Positions 43,032-50,625 of a stretch of DNA of 64,000 nucleotides are shown here, one piece after another (position 1 is the first letter of the stretch; each line of letters begins with the position of its first letter). This DNA is from Halalkalibacter oceani (GTDB taxonomy: Bacteria; Bacillota; Bacilli; Bacillales; Bacillaceae_D), in contig NZ_JBEPKD010000008.1 of NCBI RefSeq assembly GCF_040544555.1, forward strand, positions 62,001 to 126,000, in the 5' to 3' direction. The notes under the pieces are model-generated. The model was given only the letters and a program-made list of their open reading frames with translations, was not told the origin of the DNA and made no database searches. Made by a program: the position numbers and the translations under genes.

Positions 43032-44452
43032 CGCAACACCAACTCCCTGTTCAGCGGGATATCAACCGTAGCGACAGTCCCTGCTTCCATTTGCCTGATC
43101 GAAAACTCACCCGCCAAATCATGCTCAATCAGCATCGTCACAATATCGAGCCCTAATGAGGACTTTGCCTCCGGGGCAAACCCTTTCCCATCGTCCGTGA
43201 CCCGGATCAAAAAGCGATCCCCTTCCCGCGCAAACGTAACGTCAATCTGTCCTCGATCGACCCCGTCAAAGGCATGCTTCACACAATTTTGGATTAATTC
43301 ATTGATAATTAACGCAATCGTAACGGCCTTGCTTGATTCAATCTGAACCGGTATCCCCGAATAGGAGAGCACGATTTTCTTTTCTTCACGCTCTGCTTCC
43401 CCAACAAGGGCGTTTCCGATTTTCTCAACGAGCTGATAGAGATCGACGACATCAACATTTGAATTGGCAAGAATGATTTCATACACAGCGGCGATGCTCG
43501 TAATCCGGTTCAAGCTTTCGGCAAAGTAAACCTTGCTTTCTTCCGGTAATCCTCTTTTCATTTGCAGACGAAGCAGGCTGGCCACCGTCTGCAAATTGTT
43601 TTTCACCCGATGGTGAACCTCGCGCAGCGTAACTGTTTTAACGAGCAGCTCCCGTTCCTTCTCGCGCAATTCTGTGATGTTTTTCAAAATGACAATCGCG
43701 CTTTTGTCATGATCGAGCTGTGTAAGCGGAATTTTCTTCACTTGAAATATTTGATCAAGAATATGAATTTCGCTTACGAGCACCTCCTCCTCATCCTCCA
43801 AAACCGCCGCAACTTCCGGAATATAATCGGTAAGACGGTTCCCCAACTTCCCTTCCCCGCCTATTTCCTGTATCAAATTAATCGCCGGTCGATTCGTATA
43901 GAACAGCTCGCCATGATCATTAATAAAGAAAATCGAATCCTCCATCACTTCAGGCAAAATCGGCTGTTTCTCTGAGATTCCGATCAGCATTTCGCTTAAT
44001 GTCTCATTCGCCTCCGACAAAGCCTTCACCTTTTGCTGATAGTGCAGCTCTTCACTCGCTTTCTCCATAATGACCGTTCCGATAACCCGGCCACGCGGAC
44101 CCGAGAGCGGAACAACACTTTGCTCCACTGTCCTGCCTTCTTGAGTTAACGCACGATTTTGAACCATCGGCTTGCCGGTCCGCAACGTATTAAATACAGC
44201 GGGCTCGAACGCTTCATACGCAAACTTTCCAACTACCGGGTTCTCGTACACCGGCACGGCTGTCGCAGGAGAGGCTTCCGCCACTACAATCGCATGCTGG
44301 CCCTCCTTCGTCAGACAATCAATAAAGATATTCGCTTTATTCAGATCAGCAATAAGCTGTAAATTCCCGGCCACTTCTTGAATAACCTCAATATCTTCCG
44401 CGCTTAAATTCGTATAATTCAAGCAAAGCTCCTGCACCATTTCTCTTGTCAT
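43028..44452 (-). CDS. eutW: Ethanolamine sensor histidine kinase
   Basis: 474 aa. N-terminal sensory GAF-like domain (about 30-150), PAS domain (about 165-260), HisKA_2-type phosphoacceptor (VHHRVKNNLQTVASLLRLQM near 280) and HATPase (ALIINELIQNCVKHAF, DDGKGF). No membrane segments, so cytosolic like EutW, which detects ethanolamine. ATG at 44452 follows AGGTGA. First gene of the eutWV unit, coupled to eutV. Confidence 0.92.
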   Translation of the reverse strand: MTREMVQELCLNYTNLSAEDIEVIQEVAGNLQLIADLNKANIFIDCLTKEGQHAIVVAEASPATAVPVYENPVVGKFAYEAFEPAVFNTLRTGKPMVQNRALTQEGRTVEQSVVPLSGPRGRVIGTVIMEKASEELHYQQKVKALSEANETLSEMLIGISEKQPILPEVMEDSIFFINDHGELFYTNRPAINLIQEIGGEGKLGNRLTDYIPEVAAVLEDEEEVLVSEIHILDQIFQVKKIPLTQLDHDKSAIVILKNITELREKERELLVKTVTLREVHHRVKNNLQTVASLLRLQMKRGLPEESKVYFAESLNRITSIAAVYEIILANSNVDVVDLYQLVEKIGNALVGEAEREEKKIVLSYSGIPVQIESSKAVTIALIINELIQNCVKHAFDGVDRGQIDVTFAREGDRFLIRVTDDGKGFAPEAKSSLGLDIVTMLIEHDLAGEFSIRQMEAGTVATVDIPLNRELVLR

Positions 44453-44653
44453 TCATATTTCACCTGCTTTTTGAAAGCTGCACATCTTTTGTTCTGACTC
44501 TTGTCCATAGTATATTTTTGTTGCCTTTCTGATGCAACTGATTTTAAAGGGCGTCTGTCTGTAACCGCTGTTCAGAAAAAACAAAAAAGATATGGGAAAG
44601 GGAATTCATCCTTTTTCCATATCTCTAAAACAGTAGACGCTCGCTTCGTGAAG

Positions 44654-45241
44654 CTATGCCTGCAACGCTTTTTGCACAAATCTCGTCAGGTTTGCAATAT
44701 ACACCTCAACTGAAGCAGAGGAGCGGTGAACATAATAATCGTCAACCGCCTGGTCGGTCAATGAGACAATCAGCCTTGAGATTACCTTTGGATCAAGCTC
44801 GGAATCCACGCTTCCCTCTTCCTGCCATTTTCTAATATACGTTTCCAACAGCTCATAAAATGGCACGAACAATTCTCTCCATTCCTGCGCTTCTGAGGAA
44901 AGCACGGCACAGCCATTCATCAGGATATTAAAAATATCCACATAATCACTCATGCTGTGAAAGGCAACCCGAAGCCCGTTCTGAAGCCCTTGCTCAAACG
45001 TAGCACTTTCCGCAAGACTTTCACTCACTACATCAAATACTTTATCCATCATTTCCTTCGTCAGTGCCTGAATGAGCGCGTTCTTCGAATCAAAATATAA
45101 ATAAAACGTCCCTTGGGCTATCCCTGCCCGTTTGACAATCTCCGATACCTTTGTCGCTTCCAATCCTTTTTCTGCGAGCACCTCCCGCGCCACAGAAAGA
45201 ATTTCCGCCCGCCGCTCTGCATTCTGCTGTTTCATCACCAA
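44654..45241 (-). CDS. TetR family transcriptional regulator
   Basis: 195 aa; TTG 45241, GTG 45238 and ATG 45235 are all possible starts. HTH about 10-55 (ERRAEILSVAREVLAEKGLEATKVSEIVKRAGIAQGTFYLYFDSKNALI). C-terminal ligand-binding domain variable. It lies 62 bases downstream of the P450 gene on the same strand and very likely binds the 27-bp palindrome at the P450 promoter (46691-46717), repressing both genes until a lipophilic ligand appears. Confidence 0.9.
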   Translation of the reverse strand: MVMKQQNAERRAEILSVAREVLAEKGLEATKVSEIVKRAGIAQGTFYLYFDSKNALIQALTKEMMDKVFDVVSESLAESATFEQGLQNGLRVAFHSMSDYVDIFNILMNGCAVLSSEAQEWRELFVPFYELLETYIRKWQEEGSVDSELDPKVISRLIVSLTDQAVDDYYVHRSSASVEVYIANLTRFVQKALQA

Positions 45242-45302
45242 TCACCCGCTCGTTAAAATGGCTCCAAAAAGATCGTTCCAGACCCTTTTGGAGCATCTAT
45301 TC

Positions 45303-46664
45303 TTATCGTTTATGCAGCCTCATGTTGATCCCGTGCTTCGGCCGCAATGTAATCGACGGCTCCATTTTAATTGGCAGCTGATCGAAGAGTTCAAAGCGGA
45401 ACTCTCTGACAATCGTTGCGAGTAGAAGCATCGCCTCCATCATCGCAAACCGTTCCCCGATACAAATTCGAGGGCCGCCGCCGAAAGGGAAATAAACATA
45501 TTTAGAAGGCTTGTTATCGATATTATCCCACCTTTCCGGAGAAAAAGTCAAAGGATCATTGAAATAGCGCGGATTCCGGTGCATCGCCCACTGACTGATC
45601 ATCACCTCCGAGCCGGCCGGAATCTCGTAGCCTCCGAGTGTGACGTCCTGCTCTGCGTATCTTGAAATCAACCATACTGTCGGCTGAATGCGCAGCGTTT
45701 CTTTAATTACATTCTCGGTATAAGACAGCTTCGATAAGTCAGCCAACGTGGCGGGACGATCACCTACTACCCGGGACACTTCCTGATACAATTTCTCCTC
45801 GATATCCGGGTGCTGGGAAAGCAAGTAAAAGGCCCAGCTGAGCGTATTAGCTGTCGTTTCATGCCCTGCTAAAAACAGGGTAATGACTTCGTCGCGCAGC
45901 TGCTGATCGGTCATCGAGCTGCCATCGTCTTCATCATAAGTAGAAATCAGCATGGAAAGAAGATCTCCTCGGTCACCAGGATGATTCCGTCTTTCTTCTA
46001 TGATGGCATAGATCATGTTATCCAAGTCAGCCACCGCCTCCTTCAGCTGACGATTCACAGGCGGGACAAGCTTACCAAGTCCGATTAGATGCAAAATATG
46101 ACGAAAAACGTTTGTCATCTGCGTGTTAAAGGCGGTCATCACCGTATCGAGCGCGCGGCTCGCATCACGGGAGTCGCCTTGATGAAGATCGAGGTCAAAC
46201 AGTGTCTTCGTCGCAATTCCCATCGTCAGCTGCATCATTTCATCGTTGATATCCCGTTTATCCCCATCGTTCCATTTCGTTACCATTCTCTCACTGTAAC
46301 GAACCATCGTGTCAGCGTAATCTGCAATCCTCCTCGGATGAAAGGCAGGCTGGGACAAACGGCGTTGTCTGAGCCAGAACGACCCTTCACTCGTCAGTAA
46401 ACCATTGCCGAATACGAGACTCATAATTGGATCCTGCTGATACCCTTTTGAAAACTCGCCGCCTTTGTTCATGAAAACGTATTGAATATGCTCGGGATCG
46501 TTAAGGAGAAATGACTCCCTGTCCTTCTCAAATTTCAACCGGACAATCTCTCCATACTGCTGACTGCATTTTGTAATAAAGCGGAGCGGATCTCTCCCAA
46601 ACTCAACCGTATTTCCTAAAACAGGATTTCCCTTCGGTCCGGTCGGCATCGTTTTTGCTGGCAT
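45303..46664 (-). CDS. Cytochrome P450
   Basis: 453 aa, single-domain soluble P450. Heme ligand C401 in FPFGGGPRICIGERFA, oxygen-activation helix AGHETT (266-271), ExxR E322/R325 in KETLR. It lacks a fused reductase, so it needs external ferredoxin or flavodoxin. Sequence type suggests fatty-acid or terpenoid hydroxylation, but the substrate is not known. Transcribed with the TetR gene downstream; strong promoter and palindromic operator upstream. Confidence 0.92.
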   Translation of the reverse strand: MPAKTMPTGPKGNPVLGNTVEFGRDPLRFITKCSQQYGEIVRLKFEKDRESFLLNDPEHIQYVFMNKGGEFSKGYQQDPIMSLVFGNGLLTSEGSFWLRQRRLSQPAFHPRRIADYADTMVRYSERMVTKWNDGDKRDINDEMMQLTMGIATKTLFDLDLHQGDSRDASRALDTVMTAFNTQMTNVFRHILHLIGLGKLVPPVNRQLKEAVADLDNMIYAIIEERRNHPGDRGDLLSMLISTYDEDDGSSMTDQQLRDEVITLFLAGHETTANTLSWAFYLLSQHPDIEEKLYQEVSRVVGDRPATLADLSKLSYTENVIKETLRIQPTVWLISRYAEQDVTLGGYEIPAGSEVMISQWAMHRNPRYFNDPLTFSPERWDNIDNKPSKYVYFPFGGGPRICIGERFAMMEAMLLLATIVREFRFELFDQLPIKMEPSITLRPKHGINMRLHKR

Positions 46665-46690
46665 CTTTCTGGCTCCCTTCTTTCAAAACA

Positions 46691-46717
46691 AATTATGACT
46701 GACTGTCAGTCATAATT
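46691..46717. promoter_or_regulatory. TetR operator, 27-bp perfect palindrome
   Basis: AATTATGACTGAC, T, GTCAGTCATAATT: perfect 13-bp arms around one base, overlapping the -10 box of the P450 promoter. The TGACTGAC/GTCAGTCA half-sites are typical for TetR-family regulators. Confidence 0.88.
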
Positions 46718-46744
46718 GTAAATGGAGTACTTCCTTCTTGTCAA
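46715..46744 (-). promoter_or_regulatory. Sigma-A promoter for the P450-tetR operon
   Basis: Minus strand TTGACA (46739-46744), 18-base spacer, TACAAT (46715-46720); the operator overlaps the -10 box. Confidence 0.8.
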
Positions 46745-46760
46745 CAACGATCCTGAAACA

Positions 46761-46802
46761 GGGGCTGGGCAAAAGGTAGAAAATGATCTTTTGCCCAGCC
46801 CC
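46761..46802 (-). terminator. Terminator of the thioredoxin-like gene
   Basis: GGGGCTGGGCAAAAG (46761-46775) and CTTTTGCCCAGCCCC (46788-46802), perfect 15-bp arms, 10 bases after the stop at 46811. Also insulates the P450 promoter. Confidence 0.8.
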
Positions 46803-46810
46803 CTCACTTT

Positions 46811-47368
46811 TTATTCAATCAAACTCAGCACCGTCTTTTTAAAGCTTTCATAGACAGAAAGCCAAAGCTGTGAATCCTCTGCATATGTTGATTTCAGCGC
46901 GGCGTACATCGCTTTTTGCTTTTCTTCAAAGCCGGGGTCTTCCTTCGGCGGTAAAGCGGCCCGAAGCTCATCAACCAATTTCTGGCCTTCAGGAGAACGA
47001 GGGCCCCACTTTCCGACAAGCTGTCCTTGCTCATCTAAAATTAAAACAATCGGAATCGCCCGCCCGCCATTGGTTAAGTGACGGTCGATTAAATCAGTAT
47101 CTGCATCACGTAGCGCGACACGCATGTCGACACCAGCAGCCTCTGCTACTTTACGAATGACCGGATTAATCATCATCGCATCTCCGCACCAGTCTTCGGT
47201 GATTGTCAGGAAATGAAGACGGTGCTGCTTCAACGTTTCCACAAAGCCATCCTCAGGCAATTCAAATGCTTTATAAACGCCGGTGCTTTCTTCCTTCAGC
47301 TTGCTCATCTCTTCCATGTACGTCTGAATGGATTTTCCTTCTTCAAAATACTGCTGTTCCGTTTTCAT
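46811..47368 (-). CDS. Thioredoxin-family protein
   Basis: 185 aa with a thioredoxin-like fold of the bacillary type. The usual CxxC is replaced by EDWCGDAMM, leaving one redox cysteine (near residue 61), so disulfide reduction is uncertain. C-terminal helix EEKQKAMYAALKSTYAEDSQLWLSV. Monocistronic with its own terminator. Role unknown, probably redox or stress. Confidence 0.8.
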   Translation of the reverse strand: MKTEQQYFEEGKSIQTYMEEMSKLKEESTGVYKAFELPEDGFVETLKQHRLHFLTITEDWCGDAMMINPVIRKVAEAAGVDMRVALRDADTDLIDRHLTNGGRAIPIVLILDEQGQLVGKWGPRSPEGQKLVDELRAALPPKEDPGFEEKQKAMYAALKSTYAEDSQLWLSVYESFKKTVLSLIE

Positions 47369-47430
47369 CTTTTCACGCTCCTTATCACCTTTATCTTAAT
47401 ACCCGCCCCGGTGAAAAGCAAAATTGCTGT

Positions 47431-48300
47431 TTACCCTTTCAGCCGTCCAACTAAAATTTCTAAATCGACTGTAATTCCGGCTGTCTCCCGTTCCGAAAAA
47501 CGCGCAATTCTTTCCCGCTCTGCTGTCCAGGAAAGGGGAGACATCAGCGCGAGCTGGTGCAGTTCAGTTTGATTCAAGCTTTTTACATGGCTGACATCTA
47601 TCACGTCAACGAGCTCAAAATGCTCTTTAAAACGGCAAGCCGGACGCTGATTTCGATAAACCTTTTTCTCCGTCTCCCTAAACAAAGCCTCTCGCAGTTC
47701 TTTTAAATAGTGCTGCCGTGGAACGACTTTCATCACTAGTCCATTCGGAGCGAGCAGCCGCTGAAACTCTTTGTAGTTGGCCGGTGACAGGATATTTAAA
47801 ATTGCATGAAACACCCCGTCAGCGAATGGTGATTTTGCTAAATCCCCGACGAACCACAGCGGCTGCTTATAGGACTGGGCAGCCAGCTTAATGCCTTCCT
47901 TTGAAAGATCAAGACCGACACCGGTTATAGCCGTCCGTTCGCTTTGTTCGATTATCCGTTGCAAATGCGAGCCTTCGCCACATCCAGCATCTAGGATCAA
48001 AAGAGACGAACCTACAGCTGGAAAATAGTCATTAATCACGTTGACGATCTTCTCATGTAACACATCATACAGTCCGCTTCCCGTAATGATCTCCTGTCTT
48101 GCCGCGAACAATCTTTTATCATATTGCTGATTTCTCGGGCGGTTCAGCATGTTGACGTAGCCTTGCCTCGCCATATCAAATGTGTGTCCCTCCGTACAAA
48201 TCAAGCTGCCATTCTTCACTTGTAAGGAGCGCCGACAATATGGGCAGCAAATCACCGCAATATGCTGTTGAACGCTCTCCAACTTTTTTTGTTTATTCAT
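47431..48300 (-). CDS. rlmA: 23S rRNA guanine-N1 methyltransferase, RlmA family (probably RlmA(II)-type)
   Basis: 289 aa from the ATG at 48300; an in-frame ATG at 48339 has no ribosome binding site. N-terminal zinc finger C19, C22, C35, H39 (CCPYCRR...CTEGHTFD), which grips the rRNA hairpin 35. SAM-dependent methyltransferase domain about 95-260 with DAGCGEG. Gram-negative RlmA(I) modifies G745; Gram-positive RlmA(II)/TlrB modifies G748 in the macrolide/tylosin tunnel region. Bacillus context suggests the latter. Preceded by a 435-base leader with an ErmD-like leader peptide and several terminators, so expression is probably induced by macrolides. Confidence 0.85.
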   Translation of the reverse strand: MNKQKKLESVQQHIAVICCPYCRRSLQVKNGSLICTEGHTFDMARQGYVNMLNRPRNQQYDKRLFAARQEIITGSGLYDVLHEKIVNVINDYFPAVGSSLLILDAGCGEGSHLQRIIEQSERTAITGVGLDLSKEGIKLAAQSYKQPLWFVGDLAKSPFADGVFHAILNILSPANYKEFQRLLAPNGLVMKVVPRQHYLKELREALFRETEKKVYRNQRPACRFKEHFELVDVIDVSHVKSLNQTELHQLALMSPLSWTAERERIARFSERETAGITVDLEILVGRLKG

Positions 48301-48360
48301 CCTGCTCACTCTTCCCTTCTGCTTTTTACCAGGAGCCATTGGCTGCCTGAACGAAAAAAA

Positions 48361-48383
48361 ATCACAGGCATACTGCCTGTGAT
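48361..48383 (-). terminator. Leader terminator closest to rlmA
   Basis: Perfect ATCACAGGCA / TGCCTGTGAT stem with a 3-base loop, followed on the minus strand by at least seven T residues, 60 bases before the rlmA start. A strong intrinsic terminator positioned to cut rlmA mRNA unless disrupted; a competing GCCTG/CAGGC pairing spans its 3' side. Confidence 0.88.
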
Positions 48384-48492
48384 TGAGAGTAAAGGGAAAC
48401 CGTCCACACCGAAGTCAGGTTAGGAGTGAGGAAGCCGCCACAAATCCACCTTCCCCAGTGTTGGAAAAGAAGGAATAATGGACATAAAGAAA

Positions 48493-48516
48493 GAAAGGCA
48501 GCTCGATCCACCTTTC
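48493..48516 (-). other. Leader stem-loop with T-rich tail
   Basis: GAAAGG (48493-48498) with CCTTTC (48511-48516), followed by TTTCTTT on the minus strand. Weak terminator-like element in the rlmA leader. Confidence 0.5.
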
Positions 48517-48542
48517 TCTCATGACATATTATCAAAGAAAAA

Positions 48543-48570
48543 CCGGCTTAAAAGAATATCCTTTAAGCGG
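48543..48570 (-). terminator. Second intrinsic terminator in the rlmA leader
   Basis: CCGGCTTAAAAG (48543-48554) with CTTTAAGCGG (48561-48570), followed on the minus strand by TTTTTCTTT. Confidence 0.7.
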
Positions 48571-48605
48571 CCTTTCCAATATGAAATGAAGATTATTAAA
48601 AAAGG

Positions 48606-48644
48606 GCAGACTGATCCCGTTTACTCTGCAAACACAAAACAGAG
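48606..48644 (-). other. Alternative hairpins after the leader peptide (attenuator)
   Basis: Two mutually exclusive stems share 48624-48629. CTCTG/CAGAG (48624-48628 with 48640-48644) is the upstream form; GCAGA/TCTGC (48606-48610 with 48625-48629) is terminator-like and followed by six T on the minus strand. Confidence 0.6.
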
Positions 48645-48645
48645 C

Positions 48646-48675
48646 CTTTGAACGTATTTAATTACCGGTTCAAAG
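48646..48675 (-). other. Hairpin overlapping the end of the leader peptide
   Basis: CTTTGAAC (48646-48653) with GTTCAAAG (48668-48675); the 5' arm in the RNA is the last codons of the leader ORF. A ribosome stalled in the leader would melt it. Confidence 0.65.
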
Positions 48676-48706
48676 CTGGGAAACGCAGTCTCATATAATG
48701 TACCAT
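48662..48706 (-). CDS. ErmD/ErmK-like macrolide-sensing leader peptide
   Basis: 14 codons, MVHYMRLRFPALNR. From memory the leader of ermD/ermK is MTHSMRLRFPTLNQ, so ten of 14 residues match, including the whole MRLRFP core. The Arg-Leu-Arg is the +x+ motif at which macrolide-bound ribosomes stall. AAGGAGG lies 11 bases upstream and a perfect sigma-A promoter precedes it. It is followed by attenuator-like hairpins, but no erm gene follows; the next gene is rlmA. Confidence 0.85.
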   Translation of the reverse strand: MVHYMRLRFPALNR

Positions 48707-48741
48707 TTTTTAATAACCCTCCTTAACCTGCTATATTATTT

Positions 48742-48770
48742 ATTATAGTTTCTCGTCCACCCGCTGTCAA
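48742..48770 (-). promoter_or_regulatory. Perfect sigma-A promoter for the leader and rlmA
   Basis: Minus strand TTGACA (48765-48770), exactly 17 bases, TATAAT (48742-48747). Predicted start near 48735, just before the leader-peptide Shine-Dalgarno at 48718-48724. Confidence 0.9.
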
Positions 48771-48807
48771 AGGAACGGATGAGAGGTATGTATATAGAAA
48801 GGCGGTC

Positions 48808-48833
48808 GGACAGGAAATCCGCCGCCGCTCTCG
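48808..48833 (-). terminator. Possible terminator of the MerR gene
   Basis: GGCGG/CCGCC arms around 48808-48833 right after the MerR stop, followed by TTTCT on the minus strand. Moderate. Confidence 0.45.
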
Positions 48834-48834
48834 A

Positions 48835-49605
48835 TTAATTACCATTTTTTGAGCCGGTATAGATGTGAATCGCATCGCGTAGAAAGGCGGCCACTCCTGG
48901 CTGCTTCTTATCATAAAATGCCGTAAACCGTTCATCATCGACATACATTTGCGCCAGGCCAGTGTGCGCTTCCTTGGAATAGCTCGCCCACGTAAAGCCG
49001 AGCCATTGGCGATGCAGATCGGCCGCCTGCTGCGCCAGCTCTCCCGCCGGATCTCCTGTTAAAAACGCTTCATGCAACACATCCAGAACCTCCTCGCCGA
49101 GCCTTTCCATCTCGGCATACTGCTCCTGCGTCATGCCTTTCAATTTGGCATTTGAATGCTCGACAGCCTCCTCACCGTATTTCGCTCTTATTTCCTCGCC
49201 ATACTTCCGCTCGTTCTCATCTACTAGCGTCTGTTTGAACGCTTCAAACTTTTCTCTGTCACTCATCGTTATTCTCCCTTCCTTTGCAGCCAACGTCTTT
49301 TCCACAGTGGCAATCAACGCCTCCAGCTGCTTTTGCTTTGTCAGAAGCTTGTCGCGATGCTCTTTCAATGTCTTTACTTCATTGAAGGTCGGAGAGGTGA
49401 CGATCTCCCTGATCTGTTCAAGATCTACTTCCAGCTCCCGGTAAAACAAAATTTGCTGCAGCTTATCGACCTCCGCCTCTCCATAGATCCGATACCCGGA
49501 TGAATTGATTCTTGCCGGCTTCAGAAGCCCAATTTCATCATAATAACGAATGGTTCTGCCCGTCACTCCCGCCAAATGCGCCAGTTTTTGCACCGTATAT
49601 TCCAT
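48835..49605 (-). CDS. MerR family regulator with TipAS-like effector domain
   Basis: 256 aa from the ATG at 49605 (AGGAGGTGAAG upstream). N-terminal MerR HTH MEYTVQKLAHLAGVTGRTIRYYDEIGLLKPARINSSGYRIY, coiled-coil dimer helix at about 75-110, TipAS-type domain at about 115-250 (DREKFEAFKQTLVDENERKYGEEIRAKYGEEAVEHSNAKLKGMTQEQYAEMERLGEEV). TipAL/Mta-type regulators bind thiopeptides or other cytotoxins and activate their own and resistance genes. The promoter at 49628-49658 has the 19-base spacer diagnostic of MerR control. Confidence 0.9.
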   Translation of the reverse strand: MEYTVQKLAHLAGVTGRTIRYYDEIGLLKPARINSSGYRIYGEAEVDKLQQILFYRELEVDLEQIREIVTSPTFNEVKTLKEHRDKLLTKQKQLEALIATVEKTLAAKEGRITMSDREKFEAFKQTLVDENERKYGEEIRAKYGEEAVEHSNAKLKGMTQEQYAEMERLGEEVLDVLHEAFLTGDPAGELAQQAADLHRQWLGFTWASYSKEAHTGLAQMYVDDERFTAFYDKKQPGVAAFLRDAIHIYTGSKNGN

Positions 49606-49627
49606 CACTTCACCTCCTGACTCCTTC

Positions 49628-49658
49628 ACTATAAACATTTACGCAGCGTCAATGTAAA
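49628..49658 (-). promoter_or_regulatory. MerR-type promoter with 19-base spacer
   Basis: Minus strand TTTACA (49653-49658), 19-base spacer, TATAGT (49628-49633). The spacer holds an imperfect palindrome ACATTGACG/CGTAAATGT. Such long spacers are unwound by MerR-family activators, so the gene is probably autoactivated. Confidence 0.75.
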
Positions 49659-49936
49659 GAGTGATTCCTAAAAAAATTCCTTTTCTCTCTCTTTGCCCAT
49701 ATGCGCTAACGTGATACCATGATAAAAAGAGGAATTAAAGGACTATTTTTCCACTTGATGATGGAGCTGCGCTCACTGTCACTGGACGGATGAGGTTTTT
49801 AATCTGACCACGTAATGTTCACAGATTAAACGCCCCAGTCAACTGGTCCATGCTTTGCGTTACCATGGTACTTGACGAACTGGCGGCGAGAACGATAGCG
49901 TATACAATTTCACGAAAAGAAAGGAAGAGCGGCAAC

Positions 49937-50107
49937 TTGAACATTCTCCTAGCGCTTATTTTCTTACTTGTCGGTTTTATCGAATGGAAAAATTTCAAAA
50001 GCCAGGTTCAGAGAGCTGAAAATGAAGAAGAAACCAGACATCTCACCGTCAGGTTTCTTCTGAAAATCTTGCTGTTTCTACTAGCTGTGATCGTTTTTAT
50101 TTTTTAA
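49937..50107 (+). CDS. Small membrane protein, function unknown
   Basis: 56 aa if started at TTG 49937, which has AAAGGAAGAG about 8 bases upstream; a longer open frame from ATG 49850 has no ribosome binding site. Two hydrophobic segments (about 2-15 and 38-55) flank a charged loop. Nothing in it identifies a family. The only plus-strand gene between MerR and the tct operon. Confidence 0.5.
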   Translation: MNILLALIFLLVGFIEWKNFKSQVQRAENEEETRHLTVRFLLKILLFLLAVIVFIF

Positions 50108-50163
50108 ATAGATGGAGGGTATTTCCATTCAAATAGCTAAAAGAAGAGCTTCCTCTTTAAACC

Positions 50164-50625
50164 CTAAAACAAAATTCCGGCTGGGGTGCGAACATTAAGC
50201 ATATAACCGAAAGCTACATAAATAAAAATTGTAACGAAGCAGCCTCCCAACAGAGACCGGCCAACCGTTTTCCAATTGAAGGGCGTCCTCGACATCAAAA
50301 TAAAGAGCAGGCTCGTAAAAATAACGGTCATCGTATAATAGCCGACAAACGGGATGATATATACATACAGAACCCCTGCCACGGCGATTCCAGCGACACT
50401 GTACGCTTTTTCTTTCTGAAATGCGAACGTATCTTTTGGCCGTTTCTTTTTCACTGCTATGAATATACTTTTCAGAAAGAGGACAATTGCCAGCAACGTC
50501 ATGATCGCAATCACGGCGGTTGGAAATAAGCTTCCTTGTCGTAATTCTCTCGTTGGAATCCAAAAGGCGATTGCTACGATAAAAATCACGACGCTTAAGA
50601 GAAGGTCAGCTTGTGTTTTCGTCAT
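50164..50625 (-). CDS. Tripartite tricarboxylate transporter small permease (TctB type)
   Basis: 153 aa with four membrane helices, the size and topology of TctB. Acts with TctA and the binding protein TctC to import carboxylates. Its start overlaps tctA by 4 bases. In transcription order the genes run C-A-B, whereas C-B-A is more usual. An AAGAG/CTCTT stem near 50144-50157 could end the operon. Confidence 0.85.
   Translation of the reverse strand: MTKTQADLLLSVVIFIVAIAFWIPTRELRQGSLFPTAVIAIMTLLAIVLFLKSIFIAVKKKRPKDTFAFQKEKAYSVAGIAVAGVLYVYIIPFVGYYTMTVIFTSLLFILMSRTPFNWKTVGRSLLGGCFVTIFIYVAFGYMLNVRTPAGILF

Noticed and set aside
48420..48531. Minus-strand ORF MRERWIELPFF... in the rlmA leader (about 35 codons)
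   Set aside because: No Shine-Dalgarno, embedded in a stem-loop and not similar to any Erm N-terminus I know; treated as leader RNA.
48662..48706. Idea that an erm methyltransferase follows the leader
   Set aside because: The 400 bases after the leader hold no Erm motif; the only methyltransferase is RlmA-type with a zinc finger.
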